Shown: piece after piece, positions 13,805 to 20,207 of the stretch
Layout: every line of letters begins with the position of its first letter
Numbering within the stretch: the stretch's first letter is position 1
Source: a virus
IMG/VR virus record: IMGVR_UViG_3300030107_004326
Location: 1 to 23,655 of that record
Length of the DNA: 23,655 bases
Direction: 5' to 3' (one strand)
The notes under the pieces: generated by a model
What the model was told of the DNA's origin: nothing
Databases searched by the model: none
Seen by the model: only the letters and a program-made list of their open reading frames with translations
Program-made: the position numbers and the translations under genes

Positions 13805-14624
13805 GCCGGAACTCCCGGTTGGCGAGGTTGCAAAGTATTTCGTGCAGTCGGGCATGTTCCCGGACACAAAGCAGCTTGCGACTGCTGCAACTAAACTCAT
13901 CGTCGGGCGCGGCTTGGGACTCAGCGACTATGACTGCATGGGTGGATTGCACATCATTCAGGGCAAGGCCGTGTTGGCTAGCAACGCGATGAGCGCGGCG
14001 ATCAAGGCCAGTGGCAAGTACGAGTACCGTGTTGTCGAGCAGTCGGAAGAGAAGTGTGTCATCGACTTCTACATGGTGAACGGTGGCAAGCTCGGCGACA
14101 AGATTGGCTCGACCACTTGGACGATGGAGAAGGCGAAGAGAGCGGGGTTGAACGGTCAGAACTGGAAGAAGTACCCGGAGGCCATGTTGTTCGCCCGTGC
14201 GATCAGCGAGGGATACCGGACTCACTGCCCCGACGCGCTCGGCTGCTCTGCTCCTGTATACGTCGAGGCGCACGGTGAGTCGGAGATTCCTGGCCGAGAG
14301 CCGCAGATCGTTGACACCACCGCAACTGTGGTCGAGGAGCAGATCGAAAAGCGGAAGAACAAGGAGATCGAGCGCATGACCTTGCAGGGCCGTCACATCG
14401 AGAGTGTCGAGAATGCAAGCTCTGGACAGTACAAGTGGTTCATCATCACTGTTGAAGGTGATGATCGGAAGTTCACCACATTCAGCCAGACGATGAGCAA
14501 GGTTGCTCGATCGGCAAAGCACGACAAAATCATGTGTGACGTTGAAGTCGTGTTGAACGAGAAGCCGAACGGTGACCAGTATTGGAACCTCGCTGAAATC
14601 GAAGCAACACAGGAGGTGGTGTGA
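13773..14624 (+). CDS. RecT-like single-strand annealing protein with extra C-terminal domain
   Basis: A 283-residue protein, ATG 13773 after GAAAGGGCAAGTA. Residues 15-175 carry the pattern of phage RecT-family annealing proteins: AKYFVQSGMFPDTKQLATAATKLIVGRGLGLSDYDCMGGLHIIQGKAV in pieces, then STTWTMEKAKRAGL and WKKYPEAMLFARAISEGYRTHCPDAL. These proteins pair complementary single strands during phage recombination. From about residue 205 a second domain (WFIITVEGDDRKFTTF ... DVEVVLNEKPNGDQYWNLAEIE) looks like an OB-fold, perhaps for ssDNA. The Gp157-like gene follows by one-base overlap. The RecT call is by pattern, not search. Confidence 0.65.
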   Translation: MNQQITTTRREPELPVGEVAKYFVQSGMFPDTKQLATAATKLIVGRGLGLSDYDCMGGLHIIQGKAVLASNAMSAAIKASGKYEYRVVEQSEEKCVIDFYMVNGGKLGDKIGSTTWTMEKAKRAGLNGQNWKKYPEAMLFARAISEGYRTHCPDALGCSAPVYVEAHGESEIPGREPQIVDTTATVVEEQIEKRKNKEIERMTLQGRHIESVENASSGQYKWFIITVEGDDRKFTTFSQTMSKVARSAKHDKIMCDVEVVLNEKPNGDQYWNLAEIEATQEVV

Positions 14625-15118
14625 TGCCGACCCTCTACGAACTGAGTGCAGACCTTCAGTTTCTTCTCGACCTTGCCGATCAAGAGGGAGGTGACGAGTC
14701 TATTGAGCAGGCACTTGACGAGATCCAAGGACAGATTTCGGAAAAGGCTGAGAGCATCGGCAAGATTGTTCGTGAGCTTGAAATTACTGCCGAAGGCCGA
14801 CGCAAGGAGGCTGATCGTCTGGTGCATCGTGCGAATGTTGCCGAGAAGGCTGCGAAGCGTGCCTTGGATTACCTGGAGCAGAACATGCGCTTGATTGGCA
14901 TGAAGACCTTGGAGACCAAGAGTTTCAAGTACACTCGCGCCAAGAACGGTGGCAAGCAGCCGATTGAAATCAACGAAGACATTGTGCCCGACGATTACAA
15001 GGTCGAGAAGGTGCAAACCAAAATCAACCGTGAGCGCATCCGCAAGGAGATGGAGTCAGGCAACAAGTTGCCGTTCGCTCAGTTTCAGGAGCGCGGCGAA
15101 CGATTCATAATGAACTGA
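14624..15118 (+). CDS. Siphovirus Gp157-like protein
   Basis: I chose ATG 14624 because AGGAGGT (14611-14617) lies six bases upstream; GTG 14621 is too close. The 164-residue product is a long charged coiled coil (IEQALDEIQGQISEKAESIGKIVRELEITAEGRRKEADRL) followed by RALDYLEQNMRLIGMKTLETKSFKYTRAKNGGKQPIEI and VPDDYKVEKVQTKINRERIRKEME. This is the full Gp157 family layout (pfam05565), found in phage replication or recombination modules beside annealing proteins and thought to aid phage resistance or recombination. The exact activity is unknown. Confidence 0.85.
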   Translation: MPTLYELSADLQFLLDLADQEGGDESIEQALDEIQGQISEKAESIGKIVRELEITAEGRRKEADRLVHRANVAEKAAKRALDYLEQNMRLIGMKTLETKSFKYTRAKNGGKQPIEINEDIVPDDYKVEKVQTKINRERIRKEMESGNKLPFAQFQERGERFIMN

Positions 15119-15140
15119 CATCCTCATTGAAAGGGACTTC

Positions 15141-15440
15141 ATGAGCTACCAGCCAGACTTGACCAAACTTTTTCCCGACAGGTACAAGCAACCGAAATCA
15201 GATGCAATGACCGAAGACACGAAGAGACAGATTCACGAATACTTTGCGACTGGCCGGGTTCCAGATCAATTCGTCCTCGCAATTCTTCAGAACGATTTGT
15301 TCGGCGCACTCGGTCATGGCTACGACCAGGTTGGTTCACTGTTTTCGATCATGAAACACTTGCATGAAAACGCTCCTCCGAACTCACATGGAAGTCCGCA
15401 GATCGTTTCAGCGTGGATGGAACAGGGTGGGTTGTCGTGA
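15141..15440 (+). CDS. Conserved-looking phage protein of unknown function (99 aa)
   Basis: ATG 15141 follows GAAAGGGACTTC. The 99-residue product has the segment MTEDTKRQIHEYFATGRVPD, then FVLAILQNDLFGALGHGYDQVGSLFSIMKHLHENAPPNSHGS. I have the impression that this 'I-x-x-Y-x-x-x-GR-x-PD-x-F-x-x-A-x-L-x-ND-L' pattern recurs in small phage proteins in replication or recombination regions, without a known function. Its stop overlaps the GTG of the replication gene. Confidence 0.75.
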   Translation: MSYQPDLTKLFPDRYKQPKSDAMTEDTKRQIHEYFATGRVPDQFVLAILQNDLFGALGHGYDQVGSLFSIMKHLHENAPPNSHGSPQIVSAWMEQGGLS

Positions 15441-16234
15441 GCAAAAAACTTCCCGCCATCCAGTTCTATACAGGCGACTGGCTCAAGGACGAGGGGGTGA
15501 ACCTTTCGTCCCTCGCGGCCCAAGGACTCTGGATAAACATGCTCTGCTACATGAACGCTTCACCCGTTCGGGGCACTCTTGCCAAGGCGAACGGTGAGGC
15601 GATGACCGTTGAGGACTTGGCCCACCTTGTACGAATAAGCGTGAAGGATTGCCAAGCCCTGTTGGATGAGCTGACCCGTAACAACGTGCCATCGCTCGAC
15701 TTGAACGGTTCGATTCCCATGTACACTAGCCGAAGGATGCTTGCTGATGAAAGGGTGCGGCAAAGGTGTGCCGAAGGTGGTCGCAAAGGGGGGGGCAACC
15801 CCACCTTCAAAACCCAAGGCCAAAGTGTGAGTGAAAGGTTGAAGGGGTCTTCATCTTCATCTTCAATTTCATCTTCAACTTCAACTTCATCTTCAACTTC
15901 GATATATATACCTCCCGAAAAGGTTGGTTCGATGTATGGCTCAAATGTTCAAGATGCCGCAGAGCAAGTCTGGTTGACGATCCCGGCCAAGAGGCGGCGG
16001 CAGCCATCGACCACGAAGAAGGCGATTCAAGTTGCCATAGGCCAGGAAATCGAAGATTACGACAACTTGGATGATGTTGTACGGCATTTGAGTGATTCCG
16101 TGTCCGCCTACTACCGTTCGCCGGAAGGTGAAGGCGGCTACTACGTCTATCCAGCCAAGTTCTTCGACGAGGAACGGTACAAGGAAGCGAAAGAGGCCTG
16201 GAACGGGCGTGAGAAAGCGAGGAACGGATTGTGA
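15437..16234 (+). CDS. Replication initiation protein-like (winged-helix, DnaD/O type)
   Basis: A 265-residue protein with GTG start in a GTGA overlap. The N-terminus LPAIQFYTGDWLKDEGVNLSS, then AQGLWINMLCYMNAS and VEDLAHLVRISVKDCQALLDEL, is the familiar N-terminal winged-helix of phage replication proteins ('P-x-x-x-Y-x-x-DWL-x-D'), which bind the origin. A Ser/Thr run (about residues 137-155) separates it from a C-terminal domain (IPAKRRRQPSTTKKAIQVAIGQEI; GGYYVYPAKFFDEERYKEAKEAW). That domain would recruit the helicase or its loader. No helicase gene is visible in the window, so the phage probably uses the host's. Confidence 0.7.
   Translation: MSKKLPAIQFYTGDWLKDEGVNLSSLAAQGLWINMLCYMNASPVRGTLAKANGEAMTVEDLAHLVRISVKDCQALLDELTRNNVPSLDLNGSIPMYTSRRMLADERVRQRCAEGGRKGGGNPTFKTQGQSVSERLKGSSSSSSISSSTSTSSSTSIYIPPEKVGSMYGSNVQDAAEQVWLTIPAKRRRQPSTTKKAIQVAIGQEIEDYDNLDDVVRHLSDSVSAYYRSPEGEGGYYVYPAKFFDEERYKEAKEAWNGREKARNGL
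15847..15901 (+). repeat. TCWTCA microsatellite coding a Ser/Thr linker
   Basis: About nine imperfect copies of a 6-nt unit (TCTTCA, with TCAACT and TCAATT variants) inside the replication gene. They code almost only Ser and Thr, forming a flexible linker between its two domains. Such a run could expand or contract by slippage. Confidence 0.85.
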
Positions 16235-16698
16235 GTGAAACATGGATGTCGAACCGAATCCTGATCAACGGACTCTGGCCCGAAGCGGATTTCACTGAGT
16301 CTGAGAAGGAGTTGTTCAACAAGGCGTTCGAGAATCTGAACCAGGAATGGCTCAAGGAAGCAATCGAGCAAGCCGCGATGAACAACGTTGGGCGCAAACC
16401 CTACGTTAAATGGATCAAGGCAGAGTTCAGGAAGGTGAAGGAAGGACACACCCCAGCAGACTTCAGGAAGGACATTCACCGAAAGGCTGAAACACCTGCC
16501 GAGTATGAAGAGCAGTTCAATCATGCGCGTGCGTACATCAGGAAGTTTCCCAAGGACACACTTGAGGAGTGCGCAAAAATTGTCCGCAAAAAGACAAGTC
16601 TGACCGTTGATGTAGCCGAAGACGTGGATACATGGAGCAAAATAGCCGTTTCCATGATGGCAACGGTCCTCGAACAGAAAGGGTATGCACATGGCTGA
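16231..16698 (+). CDS. Replication-module protein of unknown function (155 aa)
   Basis: GTG 16231 overlaps the replication gene stop (TTGTGA). The 155-residue product is helical: WPEADFTESEKELFNKAFENLNQEWLKEAIEQAAM, GRKPYVKWIKAEFRKVKEGH, EEQFNHARAYIRKFPKDTLEECAKIV. 'P-x-K-W-I-x-x-E-F' after a helix resembles small phage proteins next to DnaD-like initiators, so a helicase-loader or primosome accessory role is plausible. No ATPase motif is present. The end overlaps the next gene, whose GAAAGGG site lies at 16677. Confidence 0.65.
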   Translation: MSETWMSNRILINGLWPEADFTESEKELFNKAFENLNQEWLKEAIEQAAMNNVGRKPYVKWIKAEFRKVKEGHTPADFRKDIHRKAETPAEYEEQFNHARAYIRKFPKDTLEECAKIVRKKTSLTVDVAEDVDTWSKIAVSMMATVLEQKGYAHG

Positions 16699-16864
16699 AC
16701 TACAAGTACCACGCGAAATCAAGCGACTCCTGTCCAACATGGTGCTAGACGGTCTGCTGACTTACGAAAGGAATGCGAACGGTGAACCAGTGTTCAAAAT
16801 CACCGACGCGGGCAAATCAGCAGTTGAAGAGTGGATGTTGGAGCTTGATGCAGATGCCGATTGA
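16691..16864 (+). CDS. Small winged-helix-like protein (57 aa)
   Basis: ATG 16691 after GAAAGGGTATGCAC. The 57-residue product reads MAELQVPREIKRLLSNMVLD, then GLLTYERNANGEPVFKITDAGKSAVEEWMLEL. Helix, 'DGLLTYE' turn, strand 'GEPVFKITDAGK' and final helix match the wing half of a winged-helix DNA-binding domain. It could regulate transcription or assist replication. The two upstream ATGs around 16684 and 16691 recall the ATGCACATG cassette used earlier. Gene identity is good; function is inferred. Confidence 0.7.
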   Translation: MAELQVPREIKRLLSNMVLDGLLTYERNANGEPVFKITDAGKSAVEEWMLELDADAD

Positions 16865-17174
16865 CCTGGCCGACAAGATCGTGAAGGAACACTGGACAGA
16901 CCCAAACTCAGATGTCGGTGTGTTGCGACAAAAGGTCTGGAATGCTTGCGAGGAGATACTGAACGAGAAAAATGTTGCGTGGGATGATCTGCAAAAATCG
17001 AGGACACAAGAAGCAATCAAAGCGAGACAGCATGTTTGCGGGTTTATATACCTTGTCCTCAGAGACCGGATGTCTGAAGTCGAAATGGCAAAGTGGGTGG
17101 GCATGGGCCGCACCACGTTCAGGTACAACCGAGTTTCATTTTTCGAGAAACACCGTGAGCAGATACCAGCGTGA
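16854..17174 (+). CDS. HTH protein, DnaA domain IV-like
   Basis: A 106-residue protein. ATG 16854 and ATG 16848 are both in frame; GGAG at 16840 fits either. The second half, KARQHVCGFIYLVLRDRMSE then VEMAKWVGMGRTTFRYNRVSFFEKH, resembles the C-terminal DNA-binding domain of DnaA: helix with 'ARQ...YL', 'S-x-x-E-(I/M)-(A/G)' and 'R-T-T'. Phage proteins of this kind may bind an origin or a promoter. The N-terminal half (LADKIVKEHW...LRQKVWNACEEIL) is helical. A generic HTH regulator is the alternative. It overlaps the winged-helix gene by about 11 bases. Confidence 0.65.
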   Translation: MPIDLADKIVKEHWTDPNSDVGVLRQKVWNACEEILNEKNVAWDDLQKSRTQEAIKARQHVCGFIYLVLRDRMSEVEMAKWVGMGRTTFRYNRVSFFEKHREQIPA

Positions 17175-17580
17175 GAAGGGTAAACGGGTGGAACGGGCGG
17201 CGGCTCACGCATGGACGCGAGTCACGGGAGCCGCCGCTCACCGTTCGCAACAATTCTGCGGACGAGACGGTGATGGCGACATCAAGGCTCAGGATGGAAT
17301 CCATTTCGAGGTCAAAGCACGCAAGAAAATTGCGTGCGTTCGCTTTTTAGAGCAAGCCAAATCTGATTGCAAGGACGGTGATGTGCCGATAGTCATCATG
17401 AAGGAAGATCGTGGGCCGTTCCTCGTTCTCCTTGATCTTGATGACCTCCAGAAATTCGTGGAGTTGATAGGTGCAGTGCGAGACCGGGTGCAAGAAAAAG
17501 ACAGATGTGTGGACAGTGGTCCAGACAATTGTGCTGACAGCGACAGCAGCGGGGATCTTCCTGACAGTCGGAAGGCGTGA
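17155..17580 (+). CDS. PDDEXK nuclease, Holliday-junction-resolvase-like
   Basis: A 141-residue protein from GTG 17155. The start follows from the family layout: KGKRVERAAAHAW with Glu13, then QQFCGRDGDGDI with Asp42 and IHFEVK with Glu52 and Lys54, the metal-binding E...D...ExK set. EQAKSDCKDGDVPIVIMKE and GPFLVLLDLDDLQKFVEL follow, as in the phage resolvase-like family. It would cut branched DNA made during replication or recombination. The last 36 residues (from about 106; rich in Asp, Ser, Cys) overlap the next gene out of frame and look like a passenger tail rather than part of the fold. Confidence 0.8.
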   Translation: MSRYQREKGKRVERAAAHAWTRVTGAAAHRSQQFCGRDGDGDIKAQDGIHFEVKARKKIACVRFLEQAKSDCKDGDVPIVIMKEDRGPFLVLLDLDDLQKFVELIGAVRDRVQEKDRCVDSGPDNCADSDSSGDLPDSRKA

Positions 17581-17743
17581 TCAGGAAATCACATTCAACA
17601 CAGAACGGATAGTAGAGCTTCGACAAATCAGCACCGACCTGGTTCGATCACAAGTTCTCTCCGAAGCCAATGACCAGAACCACGCCGCAGCACTAGACGA
17701 TCTGAAGCGGCGAATTGAAAAACTTGAAGACATTGGTGGCTGA
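17471..17743 (+). CDS. Membrane protein with coiled-coil tail (90 aa), spanin- or holin-like
   Basis: GTG 17471 has GGAG seven bases upstream. The gene lies 110 bases inside the nuclease. Residues 13-33 (VWTVVQTIVLTATAAGIFLTV) form one membrane segment, and the rest is a charged coiled coil (ITFNTERIVELRQISTDLVRSQVLSE ... ALDDLKRRIEKLEDIGG). One membrane anchor plus a coiled coil is the layout of an i-spanin, and also of small phage holin-associated proteins. An alternative start is GTG 17507. Function is inferred only from layout and from three neighbouring membrane genes. Confidence 0.65.
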   Translation: MQCETGCKKKTDVWTVVQTIVLTATAAGIFLTVGRRDQEITFNTERIVELRQISTDLVRSQVLSEANDQNHAAALDDLKRRIEKLEDIGG

Positions 17744-17744
17744 G

Positions 17745-17948
17745 ATGATTGAGAAACTCAGCGAGGTCGCCCTGTCACTAGCTGCACCGTTCGTTCTCGG
17801 CGTGTTTGGGTTTTTGTGGCGCGTGAACTCAAAGATCAGCAGCATTGAGGCGCAACTTAAAGCGCATGACGGACGTATTACATCCAATTCGCACAAACTC
17901 AACACGCACTTTGAAAAAGCATTCACGATCAGAAAGGACAAAGACTGA
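17745..17948 (+). CDS. Membrane protein with coiled-coil tail (67 aa)
   Basis: ATG 17745, one base after the previous stop. The product MIEKLSEVALSLAAPFVLGV then FGFLWRVNSKISSIEAQLKAHDGRITSNSHKL is one membrane helix (about 8-24) followed by a coiled coil ('SKISSIEAQLKAHDGRI'). It has the same plan as the gene before, so the two may be an ancient duplication or two parts of one membrane complex. The stop overlaps the next ATG (TGATG). A holin, spanin or holin regulator is possible. Confidence 0.65.
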   Translation: MIEKLSEVALSLAAPFVLGVFGFLWRVNSKISSIEAQLKAHDGRITSNSHKLNTHFEKAFTIRKDKD

Positions 17949-18331
17949 TGCGGTGCCTCAACTGTCTTTGGCTTTTCTGTGTTAGCGCGTTTTTGTTGAA
18001 CGGGTGCGCCTTCACGACAAAGGTGCCATCTATGACGGGAAAAGCGACAGAGGTGATGACCCAGGCAGCAGCATCACCACACAATCTGAGCGTATTGAGT
18101 GTAACAGGTGGACTCTGCCTGATCGCTGGAATGGCCCTGCTTGTTGTGACCTCCGGGCGCAAGGGGTGGTATCCAGTAATTGGCGGAATCATTCTTGTTG
18201 TTCTCAATTTTCTGGTGGCGGAGTACAGCCACTACATCTTCATCCCGCTGACCGTATGCAGCGCGATGATCTCCGCAGCCTGGACCTATCGAACGGTCAG
18301 GCAACTCATTCAGGAGAAGAAATCAAAATGA
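17948..18331 (+). CDS. Putative lipoprotein with three further membrane segments (127 aa)
   Basis: ATG 17948 in a TGATG overlap. The N-terminus MRCLNCLWLFCVSAFLLNGC is a signal sequence ending in an LNGC lipobox (acylated Cys20 expected). The downstream part carries three hydrophobic stretches at about 48-68 (LSVLSVTGGLCLIAGMALLV), 74-94 (YPVIGGIILVVLNFLVAEY) and 95-115. Multi-pass lipoproteins are unusual; most o-spanins are short and have no membrane segment. It may be a holin, or the lipobox may not be used. A basic tail (RQLIQEKKSK) ends it. Confidence 0.65.
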   Translation: MRCLNCLWLFCVSAFLLNGCAFTTKVPSMTGKATEVMTQAAASPHNLSVLSVTGGLCLIAGMALLVVTSGRKGWYPVIGGIILVVLNFLVAEYSHYIFIPLTVCSAMISAAWTYRTVRQLIQEKKSK

Positions 18332-18465
18332 CTTCTATTCTCGCAACTGGTTTTTTTGGAACGGTGTGGGGAATGTCCCTTCTCACCGTTGGTTCGTTTC
18401 TCGCAGGCGTGATGTTCCGAGATTGGTTTCTTAAGATCATCACGGGTGGAAAGTGGATGAAGTAA
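18328..18465 (+). CDS. Small single-pass membrane protein (45 aa)
   Basis: ATG 18328 in an ATGA overlap, AGGAG upstream. The product MTSILATGFFGTVWGMSLLT then VGSFLAGVMFRDWFLKIITGGKWMK has one hydrophobic helix through about residue 30 and a basic C-terminus. Its size and hydrophobicity would suit a class II/III holin or an antiholin. It is the fourth membrane gene in a row. No endolysin is recognisable beside it. Confidence 0.65.
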   Translation: MTSILATGFFGTVWGMSLLTVGSFLAGVMFRDWFLKIITGGKWMK

Positions 18466-18971
18466 TGATCAACACGCCCATCTACATGCTAGCGTTGTTT
18501 GGTGGCACCTCCGGGGATGGATGGGCCATTGATTACACAACAACTGTTGAAGGCCCAAGGGTTGTCGTTGAAGGAACAGCCCACCTCTATTTCGAGTCTC
18601 ATAGCGACAGCCCTTGCCTTCAATATGAATTTGAAGTCCCTGAAGGTCGGATTGCAGGACCAGTCATCTCAAGTGACCCTGGACAAGCAATGATGAAATT
18701 TGACCATGTGACACATGAGCAAAAGTCGGTCTGTATCGACTGGTGCGATCAAGCAAGCCCTGGCATCCAAACCATGCCATGCGCCCTACCGTTGAACTTT
18801 GTGTTTTACATCATCAAGGACACCTTCGGACCAGATGATGTGCCGAAGCTGCTTGCGGAGTGGGGCGATACGGACAGTTCGTGGGATCTGAACCTCGACG
18901 GAACGGTCGATGGTCTGGATCTTGCGATTCTGTTGGGCAGTTGGGAAACGCAAGATGGCGGAACGCCGTAG
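18465..18971 (+). CDS. Protein with C-terminal dockerin-like domain
   Basis: A 168-residue protein. ATG 18465 overlaps the previous TAA; ATG 18453 in the same frame is possible. The last 48 residues read FGPDDVPKLLAEWGDTDSSW, then DLNLDGTVDGLDLAILLGSWE. 'DLNxDGxVDGxDLxxLLGxWG' with a preceding 'DVxxLLAxWG' is the calcium-binding pair of planctomycete-type dockerin repeats, and Asp/Asn positions of the EF-hand-like loop are present. The first 120 residues are beta-rich with three Cys and no known domain; only a weak hydrophobic start (PIYMLALFGG) is seen, so export is uncertain. A host-derived or host-attaching protein is likely. Confidence 0.75.
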   Translation: MINTPIYMLALFGGTSGDGWAIDYTTTVEGPRVVVEGTAHLYFESHSDSPCLQYEFEVPEGRIAGPVISSDPGQAMMKFDHVTHEQKSVCIDWCDQASPGIQTMPCALPLNFVFYIIKDTFGPDDVPKLLAEWGDTDSSWDLNLDGTVDGLDLAILLGSWETQDGGTP

Positions 18972-19731
18972 AGCAAAGATAGCAGCGATCAGTTGTACCC
19001 ATGCACCGTTCACACCGCCAGAAACAAAGCGGTGGGTGCTGGACACTCTTTCAGATATTCCAGGCATCACACATTTCGGACATCTCGGTGACGTGTTCGA
19101 GGGTGCTGCCGCATCCATCCATGCCAACGAATACAGCCACGATCTCGAAGACGAATTTGAGGCCGGGGCAAAACTGCTGCACGACATCCGACACGTCCTG
19201 CCATCTGACTGCAACCTGTGGGTCAACACCGGGAATCACGACGACAACCTCATCACCGAAGATCCGCGCCGGGTGCCCAAATCCCTACGCTCTCTGACCA
19301 ACTGGAACGATCACCCGGAGTTCGGGGAGGAGTTCAAACGGTGGACCTGGCTGCCATACTCCAAATCCAAGGAAGCGATCTACCGTGTGGGGCAAGTACA
19401 CTTTTGGCACGGCTTCGATGCTGGCGCATCGTCCTGTGAACTCGAAGGCATCCAGATGATTTCGCTGGGTGGGTGGATACCCCATTCCCTGGCCGTTCGC
19501 GGACACACACACCGTCCAATCCCGCCTACACAAGCCTACCGCACCAAAAGGATTCCGCTGCCCTACTACTACGCGAATGTTGGAACCTGCGGACCCCTCA
19601 ACCCGGAATGGGCCAAGAGAAAAGACACCAGTTTATGGGGAACCGCTATTCTGGTGGTCGATGCTATATGGGACAAGCCGAGTCGCCTGAATGGTAAGTG
19701 TTGGGAAGCGCAGCTTTTAAGGATGCCATGA
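18955..19731 (+). CDS. Metallophosphoesterase (calcineurin-like), first metal motif altered
   Basis: A 258-residue protein from ATG 18955. Motifs of the calcineurin-like phosphoesterase fold appear in order: ISCTH (12-16), GHLGDVFEG (42-50), NTGNHDDN (91-98), FWHGFD (150-155) and VRGHTHRP (181-188). The expected first motif is D-x-H; here the Asp position is Cys14. Phage members hydrolyse phosphate esters or nucleotides, or act in DNA metabolism. The altered Asp could lower or change metal use. The gene starts 17 bases inside the dockerin gene and is coupled to the acidic protein after it. Confidence 0.8.
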   Translation: MAERRRAKIAAISCTHAPFTPPETKRWVLDTLSDIPGITHFGHLGDVFEGAAASIHANEYSHDLEDEFEAGAKLLHDIRHVLPSDCNLWVNTGNHDDNLITEDPRRVPKSLRSLTNWNDHPEFGEEFKRWTWLPYSKSKEAIYRVGQVHFWHGFDAGASSCELEGIQMISLGGWIPHSLAVRGHTHRPIPPTQAYRTKRIPLPYYYANVGTCGPLNPEWAKRKDTSLWGTAILVVDAIWDKPSRLNGKCWEAQLLRMP

Positions 19732-19928
19732 CAATCACGCCAGCCGAAAAGTTCAAGGAGGAAGCAGCCAAAATGGTCCGGTATTGGGCCATCGAATTTG
19801 AGCTTGAACACTGGACGATGGCAGGGGTGATGATGGATGTTGCCATGGATATCTTGTACCGTGAAGCCACTGTCACCGTTGATGATGACGAGGACGAGGA
19901 CGAGGACGATGAGGACGAGGATGAGTAG
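19728..19928 (+). CDS. Small protein with polyacidic tail (66 aa)
   Basis: ATG 19728 overlaps the previous stop, with AAGGA upstream. The N-terminal 47 residues are helical (AEKFKEEAAKMVRYWAIEFELEHWTMAGVMMDVAMDILY) and the C-terminus is a 15-residue run of only Asp and Glu. The gene right after codes a strongly basic protein, so the two may bind each other. Alternatively the tail may mimic DNA or bind a basic host protein. Neither is shown. Confidence 0.65.
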   Translation: MTITPAEKFKEEAAKMVRYWAIEFELEHWTMAGVMMDVAMDILYREATVTVDDDEDEDEDDEDEDE

Positions 19929-20206
19929 TGGCGAAGAAAAAAACCACACCATCTTGGAAGAGCGACGGGGCCAGGTCGCACCGTTCACGACTTGAAAAAA
20001 TGACCGATAGGTCAGTGGTTCAGGCGCACCGGGGAGGGATAGTCATCGTCGAAGAGGTGGTCATGCTCAGTGAGCGAATCAGCCATGAGGACAAGCTCGA
20101 TGTGAGATATGCGCTTGAACTCATTGCCGATTGCATGGGAGTGGCGCACAAACGGTTGCAGGTCGAAAAAAAGAAAACGAAGAAAACAACTGCGAAGAGA
20201 CGATAG
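19928..20206 (+). CDS. Small basic protein (92 aa)
   Basis: GTG 19928 shares its first base with the TAG of the acidic gene. The 92-residue product starts MAKKKTTPSWKSDGARSHRS, has a middle domain (IVIVEEVVMLSERISHEDKLDVRYALELIADCMGV) and ends KKKTKKTTAKRR. It is basic at both ends with a helical core, as expected of a nucleic-acid-binding or partner protein. It lies two genes before the sigma-like gene. No family is recognised. Confidence 0.65.
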   Translation: MAKKKTTPSWKSDGARSHRSRLEKMTDRSVVQAHRGGIVIVEEVVMLSERISHEDKLDVRYALELIADCMGVAHKRLQVEKKKTKKTTAKRR

Positions 20207-20207
20207 A

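Noticed and set aside
13686-14522. A 278-codon minus-strand frame over the RecT-like gene
   Set aside because: Low-quality composition (Leu/Arg/Ser-rich), no coupling or ribosome-binding site, and the + frame has clear family patterns.
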